From Prorocentrum cordatum (taxonomy: Eukaryota > Sar > Dinophyceae > Prorocentrales > Prorocentraceae): 64,000 nucleotides of DNA. Of this stretch, positions 43,297-56,280 are shown piece by piece. The stretch lies in the NCBI GenBank assembly GCA_963575745.1, contig CAUYUJ010003381.1:1-64000 (forward strand), in the 5' to 3' direction. Under the pieces are notes generated by a model. It did no database searches. It was not told the origin of the DNA and was given only the letters and a program-made list of their open reading frames with translations. Numbering within the stretch: the first letter of the stretch is position 1; every line of letters begins with the position of its first letter. The position numbers were made by a program, and so were the translations under genes.

Positions 43297-43671
43297 TTGC
43301 CTCTGTCAGAAACAGCAAGGGACATCTCGCGCGCAGTGGATATGACTGGCGACGCTCTGTTGTCCTCTCGAGCTCCACAAGTTGATCATCGTGATGCCAC
43401 GACGCCCAGCGAGGATCAATGCACGCGTGGTGGCGGCGACAACCGCGGGCAGAAACAAGACGCCACAGTTGCACATACGTTTAGGGCATGCCAGTGTTTG
43501 TCAGCCTGGGATCCATTTGAACGCCCAAGTGAGGAGATGACGAAAGCAGCTGCTGGGCTAAAGTTGAGCAACAGCCCGGGCACGGCGGTGCAGAACACGC
43601 TTCGCGCCCTGCAATGCCGAGACGCTTACAATTATACCAGTGTGAAGAATTGGAGCGTCGGGCAGGCATAG
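43297..43671 (+). pseudogene. DUF7869-like gene, N-terminal part, frameshifted, unit 2
   Basis: Corresponds to 37797-38172 of unit 1. One base is missing near 43630 (ACAATTATAC versus ACAAGTTATAC), so this frame ends at 43671 while the core continues in the frame of 43614-45650. Further upstream the unit 2 frame also has a TAA that unit 1 lacks. Confidence 0.5.
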
Positions 43672-45650
43672 ATCGCGAGCACGTGTACCAGGTTGCTAAG
43701 AATTGGCTGGCATCAGGAAACTTAATCGTTGGAAGATATAATGCTTACGTCAAGTCCCGCAAGATTGCCAATAAGCTCGATTTGAACAAAGTGATTTCTG
43801 ATATCAGCAAGCCGTGCTGGAAGAGAGACTCAGAGCACACGTGCCTAGATGCATTCAGGCATCATCCTGAAGCAGTGCTGCAATGGCGGCAGATGTGGCA
43901 TAGTCTACCCAAACACGACCGGGCGCAGCGTCTAGCCGCTGAGTACGCACAAGCATTTGAGGCACACACGGCTAGACGCATGGGCGACTCCACGTGCTTC
44001 CAAATGCAGTACCGCATCTTCGGCCGTAAGGTATGTAGAGACGCATTCATCGCTCTGACTGGCATGCACGCGTGCACGTTGCAAGACGCCCGTAATCTTG
44101 CAGTTGGCGCCAAGATGCCTGCACTGCCTCATGGCTTGGGTTCCTGGGTGTGCTCTCGCCCACTGACGTACATGAACGCGCGGGCATGGCTAGTTGCTTA
44201 CGCAAAGGCCAACGCAGACACTTCGCCCATGAATGACAGACTATGGTTGCCAGCTGGCCGCAAACAAGATTATTTTGCTGTGTACTTCCATGACAGGACG
44301 TCGAAGAATGCAGACCCTGCACACATCGCTTCTCAGAGCTATTTCCTGAAAGTCTGGCGCCAAGAACTTCCATGGCTGCAGCTGCGGGCGGCATCGGGGC
44401 CATTTACCCACTGTGGTTTTTGCGATTTTCTCCACATGCTCATCACAGAGGCCAAGGATCAGTACGTGAAGGACTTGCTGTTGCGAAAACTTGGGCAGCA
44501 TTATGAGTTCCAAGCTGCGCAGAGGATGGCAATGAATCAACTGTTTGCAGAAAGCGAGCGGCACCCCGAAGAGCTAGTGACAGTTGGTTGGGACAAGATG
44601 GATCAGGCTAAAACTATTCTGCCGAGGGTGAAAGCGCTGTCCAACACGCAGTTCCAGAAGGGCGGGTCCAGGTTGATCGTGCATCTCATTGGGGTGCTCA
44701 GACCTACCCTGTGGGACAATCCTGTATTCTATACTGTGTTTGAAAACCAAGTCCATGGTGGAGATATGATTTGTTCCCTGATGGTCGATGTGCTGGTTGA
44801 AGCCACGTCAAAGCTAGGGTTCTTGCCCCGGCGGCTAGTCATACAAGCTGACAACGCGGCGAAGGAGACCAAGAACACAATTACGCTAGCGGCAGCTATT
44901 TGGTTGTTAGCGCAGCTGCAGCATACTAGATTGCAAGCGATTGAATATTGTTACCTTCTTGTTGGTCACACACATGACTTGATCGACGCCACCTTCGCAT
45001 TTGTCAGTCGCGCTCTCCATGCCAAGGATGTGCTATCTCTCCCAGACATGTTCACCCAACTCAACCAGAGGGTGAAACGGCCACCCCTATGGAAACATAT
45101 GCGTGACGTGTGGGGGTTCAGGGATTCTCGGCCTCCGAGTCTTACAGCAGATTCTGTGAAGGGTATTAGCTTACCACACCATTTGCGAGTATTTCGGAGT
45201 GGCGATGGTGATTTGTGCGTTCAGGCTAAGCGATGGCTCACGACATGCGATTGGTGCAAGCCAATCGTGCTCTGTCCTGGGGTCAACATTCCCGAAATAC
45301 GTGAGTGGTGGGCGCCGCCCTTGGTTCCAGAATGGCCTGAGAAGTTCGTGAACTCGCACCTCGCGCGGCTTAAGAAGCTCCAAGCACTGTTGGAACAAGC
45401 CGGCCGCGACTGCAGCAATCATCTGGACTACATGCGAAAACTCGTCAATGATGAATTACCCGAGTACTTGCCCTCAGGTCAACCGCTCGAGGAGAAGATC
45501 AACCTCGTGCGCAAGAACGCGAAGCGCGGCATGGGCCAGGCCTCGCAGTTGGTGAAGGGCGTGGATACTGATGCACTGGACAAGGCTATTGCGGCTGCCT
45601 TCCCTGGATCATCCGCAGGTGGCTGGCTTTCCATAAATGCGATGTCTTAA
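43614..45650 (+). CDS. DUF7869-like DDE transposase-like core
   Basis: 678 open codons. The protein resembles the DUF7869 family (from memory): an N-terminal helical DNA-binding-like part (ELERRAGIDREHVYQVAKNW), a Cys/His pair region (GPFTHCGFCDFLHMLITE), then TVGWDKMDQAKTILPRV (first acidic site, about 44590), RRLVIQADNAAKETKNT (second acidic site, about 44845) and LLVGHTHDLIDATFAFV (about 44961), typical of an RNase-H-like DDE nuclease fold. Role inferred: transposase or a domesticated relative. The internal ATG at 43614 only marks the open frame; the real N-terminus lies upstream in another frame after a one-base deletion. GT-rich donor candidates lie near 45619 (CCGCAG/GTGGCT), leading to the exon at 46.4 kb. 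Confidence 0.65.
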   Translation: MPRRLQLYQCEELERRAGIDREHVYQVAKNWLASGNLIVGRYNAYVKSRKIANKLDLNKVISDISKPCWKRDSEHTCLDAFRHHPEAVLQWRQMWHSLPKHDRAQRLAAEYAQAFEAHTARRMGDSTCFQMQYRIFGRKVCRDAFIALTGMHACTLQDARNLAVGAKMPALPHGLGSWVCSRPLTYMNARAWLVAYAKANADTSPMNDRLWLPAGRKQDYFAVYFHDRTSKNADPAHIASQSYFLKVWRQELPWLQLRAASGPFTHCGFCDFLHMLITEAKDQYVKDLLLRKLGQHYEFQAAQRMAMNQLFAESERHPEELVTVGWDKMDQAKTILPRVKALSNTQFQKGGSRLIVHLIGVLRPTLWDNPVFYTVFENQVHGGDMICSLMVDVLVEATSKLGFLPRRLVIQADNAAKETKNTITLAAAIWLLAQLQHTRLQAIEYCYLLVGHTHDLIDATFAFVSRALHAKDVLSLPDMFTQLNQRVKRPPLWKHMRDVWGFRDSRPPSLTADSVKGISLPHHLRVFRSGDGDLCVQAKRWLTTCDWCKPIVLCPGVNIPEIREWWAPPLVPEWPEKFVNSHLARLKKLQALLEQAGRDCSNHLDYMRKLVNDELPEYLPSGQPLEEKINLVRKNAKRGMGQASQLVKGVDTDALDKAIAAAFPGSSAGGWLSINAMS

Positions 45651-46357
45651 GCTAGCGGTTGCGCTGGAGGGGCCCTAGTTGGCGAGAGCTCAGGATCGCC
45701 ATGCGTGGAGGTCTACGCGCATTTGAGCAACTGATTGGTCTCTTATGCCAAGCTGACATAAACAAATCGAACCAATCCCTCTTCCTCCCCCGTACCTCCG
45801 GCCAACTCCATCGCATGCCCCTCCAGGTCCGCTTCCTCCGCCTCCCCCTGTAACTTCGCGTGTCCCAACCAGCCCCTGCATCGAGGATGCCCATGCGAGT
45901 TGCTCGAGGCTAGGGAGCGTAGACCAAGATGGCGGATGGGGTGAGAGTGGGAAGAGCAGGAGGAAACCATTCGTAGGAGGAGGGTGGAGGTTTTGTCTGC
46001 AGAAACAACAGCAAAAAAAACATTCCTCGACGCACATCTTCACACGCAGTCTTGGGGCGCTCTTGGGCCCCTCTTCGGGTTTCAAGGGGTCTTCGGGTCC
46101 GTGGACACTTGGGGCCGTCTTGGAACTGCTTTGGGGAGTCTTGGATCATCTATGAACCCGTATTCGGCTATCTTGAACCGCCTTGGACACATTAAGGCTC
46201 ATTGGGAGCTCTCGCCACAAACCTCCCGTAGGCCTGAACGATCAGACCCCTCACCGAAGCGGAAGAATTGGAATAAAGCGGATCGGGGTGATGTTTTCGG
46301 TCGCTACTATGTTGTCTGAGGTGGATCTGGGCCGATGCAATTGTTGCAAATTGCCAG

Positions 46358-46880
46358 TGGCGAGAACACGGTCAATGCTTACTGTATGGGCCCGCTGGAG
46401 TGTGACGTATTCATAGTGTATCGGAACACGGGCAACGCTCGCGAGCAATGCCCTATACGGGTTGGTAAGGTTGCGCGTTTGAACTACGAGCTCGATGAGC
46501 CGAGCGTCGTGGTCGAATCGTACTGGCCTCTACTGAAGCCAGCAAAGTTTGGACAGCGTTTGAACATGTTCGGTACATGGCTGAGATGTTCTTCGCCGGT
46601 GTCGCACGCAGCCCCAGCGAGCAAGAAGCCCGCGGTTCCGTGGTCAGCTGCGACGTGCATCATGATTGCGATGCGCGATGTTTTGGTTTGGCCTGTCAAT
46701 ATGGAGCATGGCTCCTCGGATGTCGCTGACGGCGTGCGGATTCCGTTCAGCGCGTTTGATTATTTGATGCAGAATTGCGATGTAAATGCTGCCGCGCCCG
46801 AGTTTTCATTTTCCGACCGTGGCAAAGCATACTACCAGGATGCTGTTATGCGCCGTCGTGCGGAGAGGAAGCCTTGCTGA
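46358..46880 (+). CDS. probable last exon of the DUF7869-like gene, BAH-like segment
   Basis: The frame reads NTVNAYCMGPLECDVFIVYR, PIRVGKVARLNYELDEP and VVVESYWPLLKPAKFG, resembling a BAH-type or chromo-like beta domain I associate with the C-terminus of this transposase family, then PFSAFDYLMQNCDVN and FSFSDRGKAYYQDAV, ending RRAERKPC, TGA. The acceptor is probably TTGCCAG at 46357; the phase does not match the donor at 45619, so the junction is unsettled. The region between (45651-46357) is non-coding with CTTGGG motifs. Confidence 0.5.
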
Positions 46881-46913
46881 ACAAAAATGGGCCCCTTGGA
46901 GGTCAATTCATAT

Positions 46914-47708
46914 ATTCTTGACGCTTCGCGTATCCCCACCAGCCCATCCAGAAACGATGTCCAGGCGAGTTGAAGAGATCAGGAAAGTGGGGGAGCAACG
47001 AGAGGAACAGCCGATCCGCGCAAAGGATGAAGCGGAAGAGGGGGCCAGATGGATAGTTGAAGGGGGTAACGAGGAACCGAACGAAGGAGGGATGAGGAGA
47101 ATGATGACGCTGGGTGGATGGTTGAATGCCGCTCGGATGCCTCTTGGAAGCCTTTTGGAAGCCTCTTCGGGCGTCTTGGGGGTCTGTTGGCGGTCAATGG
47201 GGGCTCTTGGGCGTCTTGGGTGCTTCGGGGGGGCCTCTTGAGGCCGCTTGGGGTCCTCTTGGGGGGCTCTTGGGGGCCTGTTGGAAGCCTTTTGGGGCCT
47301 CTTGGGGGTCTCTTGGAGCTCATGGCGGCCTCTTGGAGCCTCTTGGAGGCCTCTTGGAACCATCCTGGGAGCCTCTTGGAGCCTCTTGGGGGATTCTTGG
47401 GGCCTCATGGCGGCCTCTTGGGGCCTCACCTCTTGGGGCCTCCTGGGCGCCTCTTGGGGCCATCTTGTATGAGATCGATCAAAGAAAAGGGTGGAGTTAA
47501 TTTGCCCCGCCCCCCCAAGTGGCCAACATGGGGCCCAAACCTGGGTAAAACACCGATGATTTTGGCTTCCTCGCCGAGGCCGTTTTGGACGCCCTGGCCC
47601 CTCGCGACCGGCCCCGTCCAGGTCCAGGGGAGGCCCCTCCCCGAAGGGAAAGAAAGGGAGTGGAAGAGGAAACTCCCTAAACCACCTACACCAGGGAGGG
47701 CTGGTGGG
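46914..47708 (+). repeat. R1 dispersed repeat, second complete copy
   Basis: About 795 bp matching 26082-26915 with the same central GCCTCTTGG array (47130-47470). Confidence 0.8.
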
Positions 47709-48235
47709 ATTCCAGGCCCCTCCATGTAAAGGTTGCGCTGTGGGATAGGGGCGCAATTTGATGGGGGGGCAGCGGTATTTATTTACAACCAGATGAGGAT
47801 GATGAGGAGGAGGACGAGGCACATGAGAAACAGGAGCAGGAACAGGAGCAACAGTAGGCGCAATAGGAACCTGTGTTTGGTGGCGGTTGACCACCTGCGA
47901 TCCTTCGCCTCCGCCTTCTCCTCCTTGCGTCTTCCTGTTCCTCCTGCGTCCTTTTCCTCCTCCTCCTTTTCTTTCTCTAAATGTCCTCCCCCTTCTCCTC
48001 CTCCTTCTCCTCCTCCTCCTCCTCCTCCTCCTCCTCCTCCTCCTTTCCTATGTCTCTCATCTTCCTCCCCTCCTCCCCTCTTCCCATTGTTTTTCTCCTC
48101 CTCTTCCTCCTCCTCTTTCTCCTCCCCCTGATCCTCCTCCTAGTCCTCCTCCACCTTTTGCATCCTCGTCCTCTTCCTACTTCCCCTCGCTTGGTGGAAC
48201 CCCCAATCATTATTTGTCTTTGTAGGATGGTGTCC
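47709..48235. repeat. CTCC-rich low-complexity tract
   Basis: CTCCTC repeats (47895-48180) after a short mixed stretch. No gene. Confidence 0.7.
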
Positions 48236-48239
48236 GCGC

Positions 48240-48600
48240 AGTGGGTCTTGGGCCTTGGGCCTTAGTGCAGCCTGGCTAGACTTGCACGGAGCTCGGAAGG
48301 GGTACTGCCACTGCCACTATTACTGCCACTGCTACTATTACTGCTACTGCCACTATTACTGCTACTGCCTCTATTACCAGGAGGTGGAGGGGACTGCCAC
48401 TGCAACTATTACTGCTACGTCCATGTTCCTGCTACTGCCACCGCTATTGCTACTGCAAGAAGCTGCTGCTACTACTACTACTGCAAGAAGTTGCTGCTGC
48501 CACTGTAGGTGTTAGAAGAGGCGGAGTCTGAAGCGCGCGTGGAGTCTGAACAGGAAAATCCTCACATTAATAATAATAATAATAGTAATAATAATATTCA
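48240..48600 (-). repeat. R2 dispersed repeat, minus copy
   Basis: Reverse complement of the 21198-21573 copy: CTGCTACTGCCAC-rich interior and the ATTAATAATAAT edge. Confidence 0.75.
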
Positions 48601-50299
48601 GAAGAAGGATAACGAAGAAGGCACATGACGTAGGGTGAGAAGGGAATGATGAGGATGGAAGGGGGGGAGGGGATGAACAAGGAGTGGGAGAGGAGGGGGA
48701 GGGAAGGAGGAGCAACATGGCGGAGTGACGGGAGGAATGGAGGAGGACGAGGGGGGTCAGGGGGGGAGGCGGAGGAGGCGAGGATTGGAGGAAAAGGAGA
48801 ATGAGGAGGAGGAGGAGGAGGAGGAGGAGGAGGAGGAGGAGCAGCAGGATGAGGAAGAAAAGCAGGAATAACGAAACAGGAGCAGGAGGAGGAATCAGAG
48901 CCTTTCCTCCTCTTCCTCCTCCTTCTCCTTCTCCTCCTCCTTCGCCTTCGCTGCGCAGCCGCTTTCGAGCTCGGAACGGGGGCCTCGCCGAGCTGCCCTG
49001 TCTCCCCGGCGGCACGCCACCATGGAGCGCCGCCGGGGCGCCTCGATCCCCAGTCTGGCGGGCGCCCTGGCTGCAGGCGCGCCCCTGTCTCATCGTCGCC
49101 TCTTCGACGTCGTCTTCCCAGACCCCCTCGCGCCGCGCAACAGATCTCACGACGGACAGCTTCTGCTGAGTGTCTTTGCTGTGGGCCCTCCCCGGGCAAG
49201 AAGGAGCCTCAACAGAAACGGCCCGGGAGCCTAGTCTCGGGGCAGGGCTTGGTCTCCTTCCTTGGGAGCCCACATTCACGAAACGTGGGAGAAGAGGAGT
49301 CCCCATTCACCGCCTCTCTCCTCCTCCTCCTCTTCAACCCCGCTGTGCTCCTCACCAGAGCTCCGACGCCGCGATGCTCTCACAACCTGGATCTCTGGAG
49401 GTCTCGACCTCCTCTCTGGGACTGGCTCTTCAGCCCGAGTCGTTTGCGGCGGTTCCCCGGAAACTTGCACAGACGGTGCGCCTTGCATAGTGCCGCATCG
49501 AGGGTCGGGCGCGGGTGCTTCCCCCCCTTCGAGCCGACCTGGCATGCTCGTCTGGCCGTCTCGGTCGGTCCCCCCCGTCCGGCCCCCCCGGTTCCGCCGC
49601 GCTGCGGTGGTTCCCTCGGCCCTCCCCCGGGGGCCACGCGCTCGCTCGTGGGGCCCTCTCCGTCCCTCCACGGTGCTTCCCTTCCGCGGGTCTGCCCCCG
49701 TCATGAGCGTCGCACGCCAACGGGTGCGACTGCGCCGACATTGGCGCGTGAGCTTCCCGCGGAAGGTGGCGCGGAAACGCCTTCGTTTCCAGGGTGGCGT
49801 GCCGCGCTGGCGGCCCGCGTAGGCCACCGTGGAGGTCGCGATGCCCTAGGATGCATCTCCTGGGAGGTGCAACTCCGCATCGGCGCTTGCATTCTCGCGG
49901 TCAATAACCGGCTTAATCTGGGCGGATCCGGCATAACCCCGCTTCGTCCGATTTACTCCGGCTCAACCCCAGGCTTCATTTGCCTTGTCCGGCGACGTGG
50001 CCTTTGAATCGGGCTCCGTCGCTCTCATTTGTTCCAAGGAAGACCTCCAAGGACGTGCCTTCTAATCTGCCATCGAGCATAAGACCCGTTTCTCCTCGTC
50101 GCTTTCATGGAGCCACGCCGACATCCTCAGCCTTCGGCCCGCTCCGAGGCGCCACGGCCTGTTGGGCCGCCCGGCGGTGCTTCGCCGCCGCTGGCGCCGC
50201 CGGCTCGCTGCGGCTCAGCGCCGAGCCCCGCCCAGGGGCTGGCGCGGGCCCCGAGGCATCGCGGCGGGGGTGGGCAAGACGAAGGCAGAATTCATTGAC
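48601..50299. other. low-complexity and GC-rich stretch, no gene supported
   Basis: GGA-rich (48650-48890), then GC-rich sequence with mixed ORFs of Arg/Pro/Ser composition. Nothing recognisable. Confidence 0.5.
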
Positions 50300-50400
50300 A
50301 TTTTGACCGATATATCTATATATATACACAGACACACATACATACAGACATATATATATATATATATAGACATATATATATATATGTACACATGTATAAC
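50300..50400. repeat. AT-rich (TATA/ACAT) microsatellite
   Basis: TATATATA-, ACATACA- and CATATATA-type repeats, about 100 bp. Confidence 0.85.
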
Positions 50401-50426
50401 GATGATATTTGCCGAATGACAATCAT

Positions 50427-50690
50427 GTTATGGGAGTCGCTGAGGGACGGCGGGTCTGGAGGATGTATCGGGCTCTGAGAGCGGCCCCGAACGAGATCTG
50501 GAATGAATTTACCTCGATTCTAGGCCCGTCCGAGTGGGGACGGGGAGCACCCACATGCGCGACCATGGATGTACATGAGGCTTTCCAGAAAGGGCCTCGC
50601 CTTCCAGGGCCGAAGGAGCTGCCATCTCCTCAGCGGAAGGGCGTCGGACGGCTGGCGGCAGCACAACGAGGCCGCTTCCGCCGGCGGGAA
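50427..50690 (+). CDS. weak exon-like segment
   Basis: The frame reads GVAEGRRVWRMYRALRAAP and NEIWNEFTSILGPSEWGRG with mixed, protein-like composition before it becomes Arg/Gly-rich. No family and no clear splice sites. Confidence 0.2.
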
Positions 50691-50727
50691 GCTGGCGGAA
50701 CAGGCGGCGGAAGGCGGCGGAAGTGAA

Positions 50728-51340
50728 ACATGCGCCCCAAAGCTTGGCATCGCTCGGACGTGTGCATTTTTCCTTCGGCGAGGACCATCGAGGAGCATCC
50801 TTGATCATTTGGCGAAAAAGCCACGCACGAAGCCAACAAAAAGCACAGTGAATGGACGTCGGAGCGATGGACAGAAAGGGTTGGCAACATGTTTGGGTGC
50901 AGGGCTCCCGGAATCCGCCGCATGACCTTCGAGAGCGCGCCTGGCACGAGCGTGCGCGGCACAGGGACACCCTCGTGATCTGGGGGGCGGCTTCGTGTCC
51001 GCGGCTGGGCGCGCGCGTCCTGCGTCCGCGCGCCCCGGGCGGCATCGGCAAGGGCGGGTGGCCCAGGGGGGAGCATGTTTGATTTGTTCGATCACCTTTG
51101 CATCGAGGGTTCCGATCGCCCATGACTTCGGCGAGGCTCCCGGCGAGAGTGGCCGTGTCATGCCCGCCCCTCTGGGCTATCCACCCCGTGTGCCTCCGCC
51201 GGAGGCGTGACTTGTTGCAGGGCACGCGCGCGCAACGATTGAATGGGCAGGTGCCACTCGTGACGCTGGGGCGGAGCAGGCTGGCGCAAATATAATCTTC
51301 CGCCACCTCCCCGCCCAACCCCTCGATGGGGAAACGGGAG
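50728..51340. other. intergenic, nothing recognised
   Basis: GC-rich sequence; ORFs on both strands lack coherent motifs. Confidence 0.4.
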
Positions 51341-52260
51341 GAGGACGGGGAGGAGAGGAAAGGGAGGAGGAGGAGGACGACGAGAAGGGTGGGGTAAGGA
51401 ATCTGGGGTAGGGAATTACCAGGGACTAGGAAGGAGAAGTGCAGAGGAAGGGGAGGAGGAGCAGGAGGAGGTGGAGGAGGCAGGAAGAACAGGGAACGGG
51501 AGGACAAAGGTACACGGAAAGAGGAACACGGCCGAGGAGGGAGGCAGGATCTCTAGGCCATTGCCGCTGGGGCGGAGCATGGAGGAGCAGGAGAAGCAGG
51601 AGGGGGGGATGAGCAACCCCGATGGGCCCTGGAGAGCTCAGTGTTTCCTGGGCTGTCTCCCGACGCTTCGCCCGAGGACCCCTTCGCGCTTTGGGCTCTG
51701 AGCAGCGGGAGGAGCAGGAGGAGGAGGAGCAGGAGAGAGAGAGGAGGAGGAGGAGGAGGAGGAGGAGGAGGAAGGAGGAGGAGGAGGAGGAGGAGGAGGA
51801 GGAGCAGGGAGGAGCAGGGAGGAGCAGGGAGGAGCAGGAAGGAGGCAGCGGCAGCCGCGCCGGGCGGGAGGAGCGCACCCGGGAAGCGGGACAGAGGCGC
51901 CAGCGGGTCGCGACGGGGCGGAGCGGGGCGGTGGCAGCGGTGCCCCCCCCCCCCCCAAAGGCCGCGGGGGGCCCGCCAGCGGACGTCGCCGGCCTCCACC
52001 TGTCGAGCGCGGCGTTGGCTCCTGGCCCGCCAGCGGCGGCGAAGGGGAAGGGGAGGGCAGATGACGGGTGGGGACAAGAGGAGGAGGAGGAGGAGGAGGA
52101 GGAGGAGGAGGAGGAGGCGGAGGAGGAGGCAGGAGCAGGAGCAGTTGCAGGAGGAGCAGGAGGAGCAGGAGGAGGAGGAGGCAGGAGGAGGAGACAAGAG
52201 AAGGAGGAGGAGGAGGAGGAGGAGGAGGAGGAGGTGGAGGAGGAGGAGGAGGAGCATCGC
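51341..52260. repeat. GGAGGA-rich purine tracts
   Basis: Three dense GGA blocks (51345-51480, 51700-51850, 52070-52255) separated by GC-rich DNA. The long Glu/Arg/Gly ORFs on the plus strand and Ser/Leu/Pro ORFs on the minus strand are composition artefacts. Confidence 0.8.
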
Positions 52261-52969
52261 TGCACATTCCTGGCGCGGTTCCTCGGCGTCGGCGGGTGGC
52301 GTCGGGCGCGCGCGCGGAGATGCGCGCTCGGCTGCAGGGGAGAGACCGTGTCACCGCACCTGGGCGTGGGTTTCCTCCCAGTCCCCTTTGCGGCGGAGGC
52401 CGCTGGGGAGGTGGAGCAGCAGCAAGGTGTCGAAGCGGCGGAGGGGTACGACGAAGAGGAGGATGTCGTAGACAGGAGTTCGGACATAGGAGGGGGAGAT
52501 ATGATGCTGATCCGTGGCCGGGGCCTGAGGCGAGAATGAGTGCAGGCACGCTAGATGCGTTCGCGCCACATGTGACATTATACTATCCCTGCTCATGTTT
52601 CTGGTAGTGCGTTGTATTTCCCTATCCGCCAGATGGGTTTGTCCTGGAGGATGTTCACCCGATCTATCGGTGTAAGATTGGGATGAGGAGGGAAGAGGAT
52701 GATAAGCATGATATCGCATCGCATACACACTATACCAGGATGCTGGACAGGCGATGGGATGGAAATATCGGGATCTTCCCACTGGCCTGTATTTTTCCTC
52801 GTCGCCACGGCTGGCGACAGCTTGAAGTAGCCACGAGTGTCGGAGTGCTGCCATGCAAGGTCGCCGGGCGGAGGACCGCTGGTGCACATATCTAGCCGGT
52901 GGCGGCCGCCCCGTCTGCAGGGACTTCACACCTTCCCCCTCGGGTGGGAAAGGGGGTGGACGCCCCCTC

Positions 52970-53076
52970 CCTCCCTCCTCCCTCCTCCCTCCTCCCTCCT
53001 CCCTCCTCCCTCCTCCTCCTCCTCCTCCTCCTCCTCCTCCTCCTCCCTCCTCCTCCTCCTCCTCCTCCTCCTCCCT
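52970..53076. repeat. CTCCTCCC / CTC repeat
   Basis: A seven-base CCTCCCT array passing into a CTC array. Confidence 0.85.
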
Positions 53077-53164
53077 CGGCGTCGCATGTACCGCCCCAGG
53101 ATCGCTGGCGATCGGATCCGTCGCCCCCATAGTCCCCACCCTTGGAGCGGCTCAAAATCTCACC

Positions 53165-53640
53165 TCAGCTCAAATCTAGCACCCCAAGGCCGGAGGTGGC
53201 CGAAATGGGCCACCGAGTTTTGGCCACGAGTCTTGCCACTGCTGGTAGCCCTCGCGCCGCCGCGCGCACTCGTACGGATCACCGCCATACGGATAGCCCC
53301 AGCCGTGTAGGTAGCATCCATGTATTCGCTGGCGCTCGTGATGCTGACCGACACGCCATTCGTCCCAGCTGTGCTGATGACCCACGCGTTGTTACTCACA
53401 CTCCTACTGCTTTCCTGCGTAATGTTTGGATAGTCCCAAATTATGCAGCCGGTCGGCCGCGGAGCGATCACCAACGTATTGTTGGTCCTGGCCGTTTTGA
53501 TCACATTGGACACGGTGCACCCGGTCGCGGTGGTGTTGCTGGTTCGCGTCGTGTTTGTTGAGCTCGCGCTGCTCTTCGCACTCGTATTGGCCACTGGCCT
53601 AGAGCTACTACTGTTGTTGGTATTGCTCGTGCTGACCTCG
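53165..53640 (-). CDS. weak minus-strand exon, Ser/Thr/Asn-rich protein
   Basis: Reading the minus strand from about 53640 gives RFEVSTSNTNNSSSSRPVAN after a TTCTGACCAG acceptor-like site, then NTTRTSNTTATGCTVSNVIK and ITQESSRSVSNNAWVIS, the composition of an extracellular or linker protein and not a repeat translation. Near the end (53176-53260) a second frame (GWGYPYGGDPYECARRRE) looks equally coding, hinting at an indel or a short intron. No homologue recognised. Confidence 0.25.
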
Positions 53641-54328
53641 AAACGCTGGTCAGAACGCGCGCCAGAACAGGTCAGGTGGAGGGCTGTGTGTGAGGGGAGA
53701 TAACGGGAATACTAGTGGAGCTAGCGGAGGAGGAGGATGAAGAGCTGGTGCATTGGTGTACATGGTTTTGTCCAAGAATGCGCTCGCACCGATCTTGGGG
53801 CTGAACGCCTGGACAGTATTTTCTCCTTCTCTCTGTCCTGCTCCACTGTTCCTGGCCTCTGTCCATCCGCCTCTCTACCCCTCCCCTTCCCCTGTTCTCC
53901 CCGCTCTGGCCGGATCAGGGGTCCGAGGTCTGGCCACGCTCTGTGGGCACACCTGGTCAAGTTTTTTCACTGCGATCATCGTCTGGGGTTGTCCGTTTCT
54001 TCCTTCTCCGCCTGAAAAGGATATCCTTCCTCCGTCCTCTGTCGTCTTCCTCCCCCTCCGGATTGGATGAGGAGGGGGAGACTCTGGAGCTGCGATGTCC
54101 CCCTCGTTACGCAGGTCTTTTGCCCAAGGTGTGAGGCTCCCTGAGGTTCGGGAGCCGTTGGGGAGGAGGAACAGGAGGCGGAGGAGGAGAAGGAGGAGGA
54201 TAGGAGTGGGAGGAAGGAAGGGATGAGAAGGGGATGTGGAAGAGAGAGGGAGGAAAAAGGAAGGGAGGGGGAGGAGTGAAAAAGGACGCGGAGACTGGGC
54301 AGGAGGGAGGAGGGAGGAAGCTCAGGGG

Positions 54329-55735
<1,407 letters not shown>

Positions 55736-56280
55736 GAAGAAACGATGGGGGAAACTATGGGACATGTATCTGCACACGACAGGCTCTGCCTTATGCACAC
55801 AGAATGGAAAAAAACGGGGGTCAGGGCGGAGATGATAAGTGGAGTGTGAAAGTAGAGGCGGAGGAGGGGTATCAGGAGAGAGAAGGAAGGATATAGGTGA
55901 GAGAGAGGGCCCTAGGGAGAGAGGAAACTAGGAGGGAGAGGGGGAGGGTGGGGAGCTGCATGAGCAGGAGGCGGACGAGGAGATGCAGATGCAGGAATGG
56001 AATGGAGCGTGTGGGGGAAGAGGAAAGCTCGAGACCATCTGGTCATGAACGATGGTCCAAGCGAAGGCAAGCAAAGGGCGATTGTGGATTGGGCTTGGCT
56101 TTGAGGGGCGGGCAAAATGATACCCGCTCGGGGCCGAACATGAGGACGCCCATTAGGATCTGTTGTGCATTGCCACTGCCAGTTGTCTCCATCCGCCACC
56201 TCCTCCTGCACCTCGGCATGATGAGGTGAAGGAGCTGGTTGGAATGGGGGAGCTGGCGGTGGATACTGAAATCGATGGGT
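55736..56280. other. intergenic, nothing recognised
   Basis: Purine-rich mixed sequence between two microsatellite regions. Confidence 0.5.

Larger units (their letters stand above)
38401..43900 (+). repeat. tandem duplication, unit 2 (5.5 kb)
   Basis: Second copy of 32901-38400, ending at AGATGTGGCA (43891-43900), after which the unique transposase core continues. Confidence 0.9.

Noticed and set aside
49249-50007. 252-codon plus-strand ORF at 49.2-50.0 kb
   Set aside because: Competing ORFs in other frames and on the other strand are equally long; Arg/Pro/Ser composition without motif.
51622-52549. Long Glu/Gly/Arg ORFs and minus-strand Pro/Ser/Leu ORFs
   Set aside because: Polypurine tracts lack stop codons in most frames; no conserved motif.
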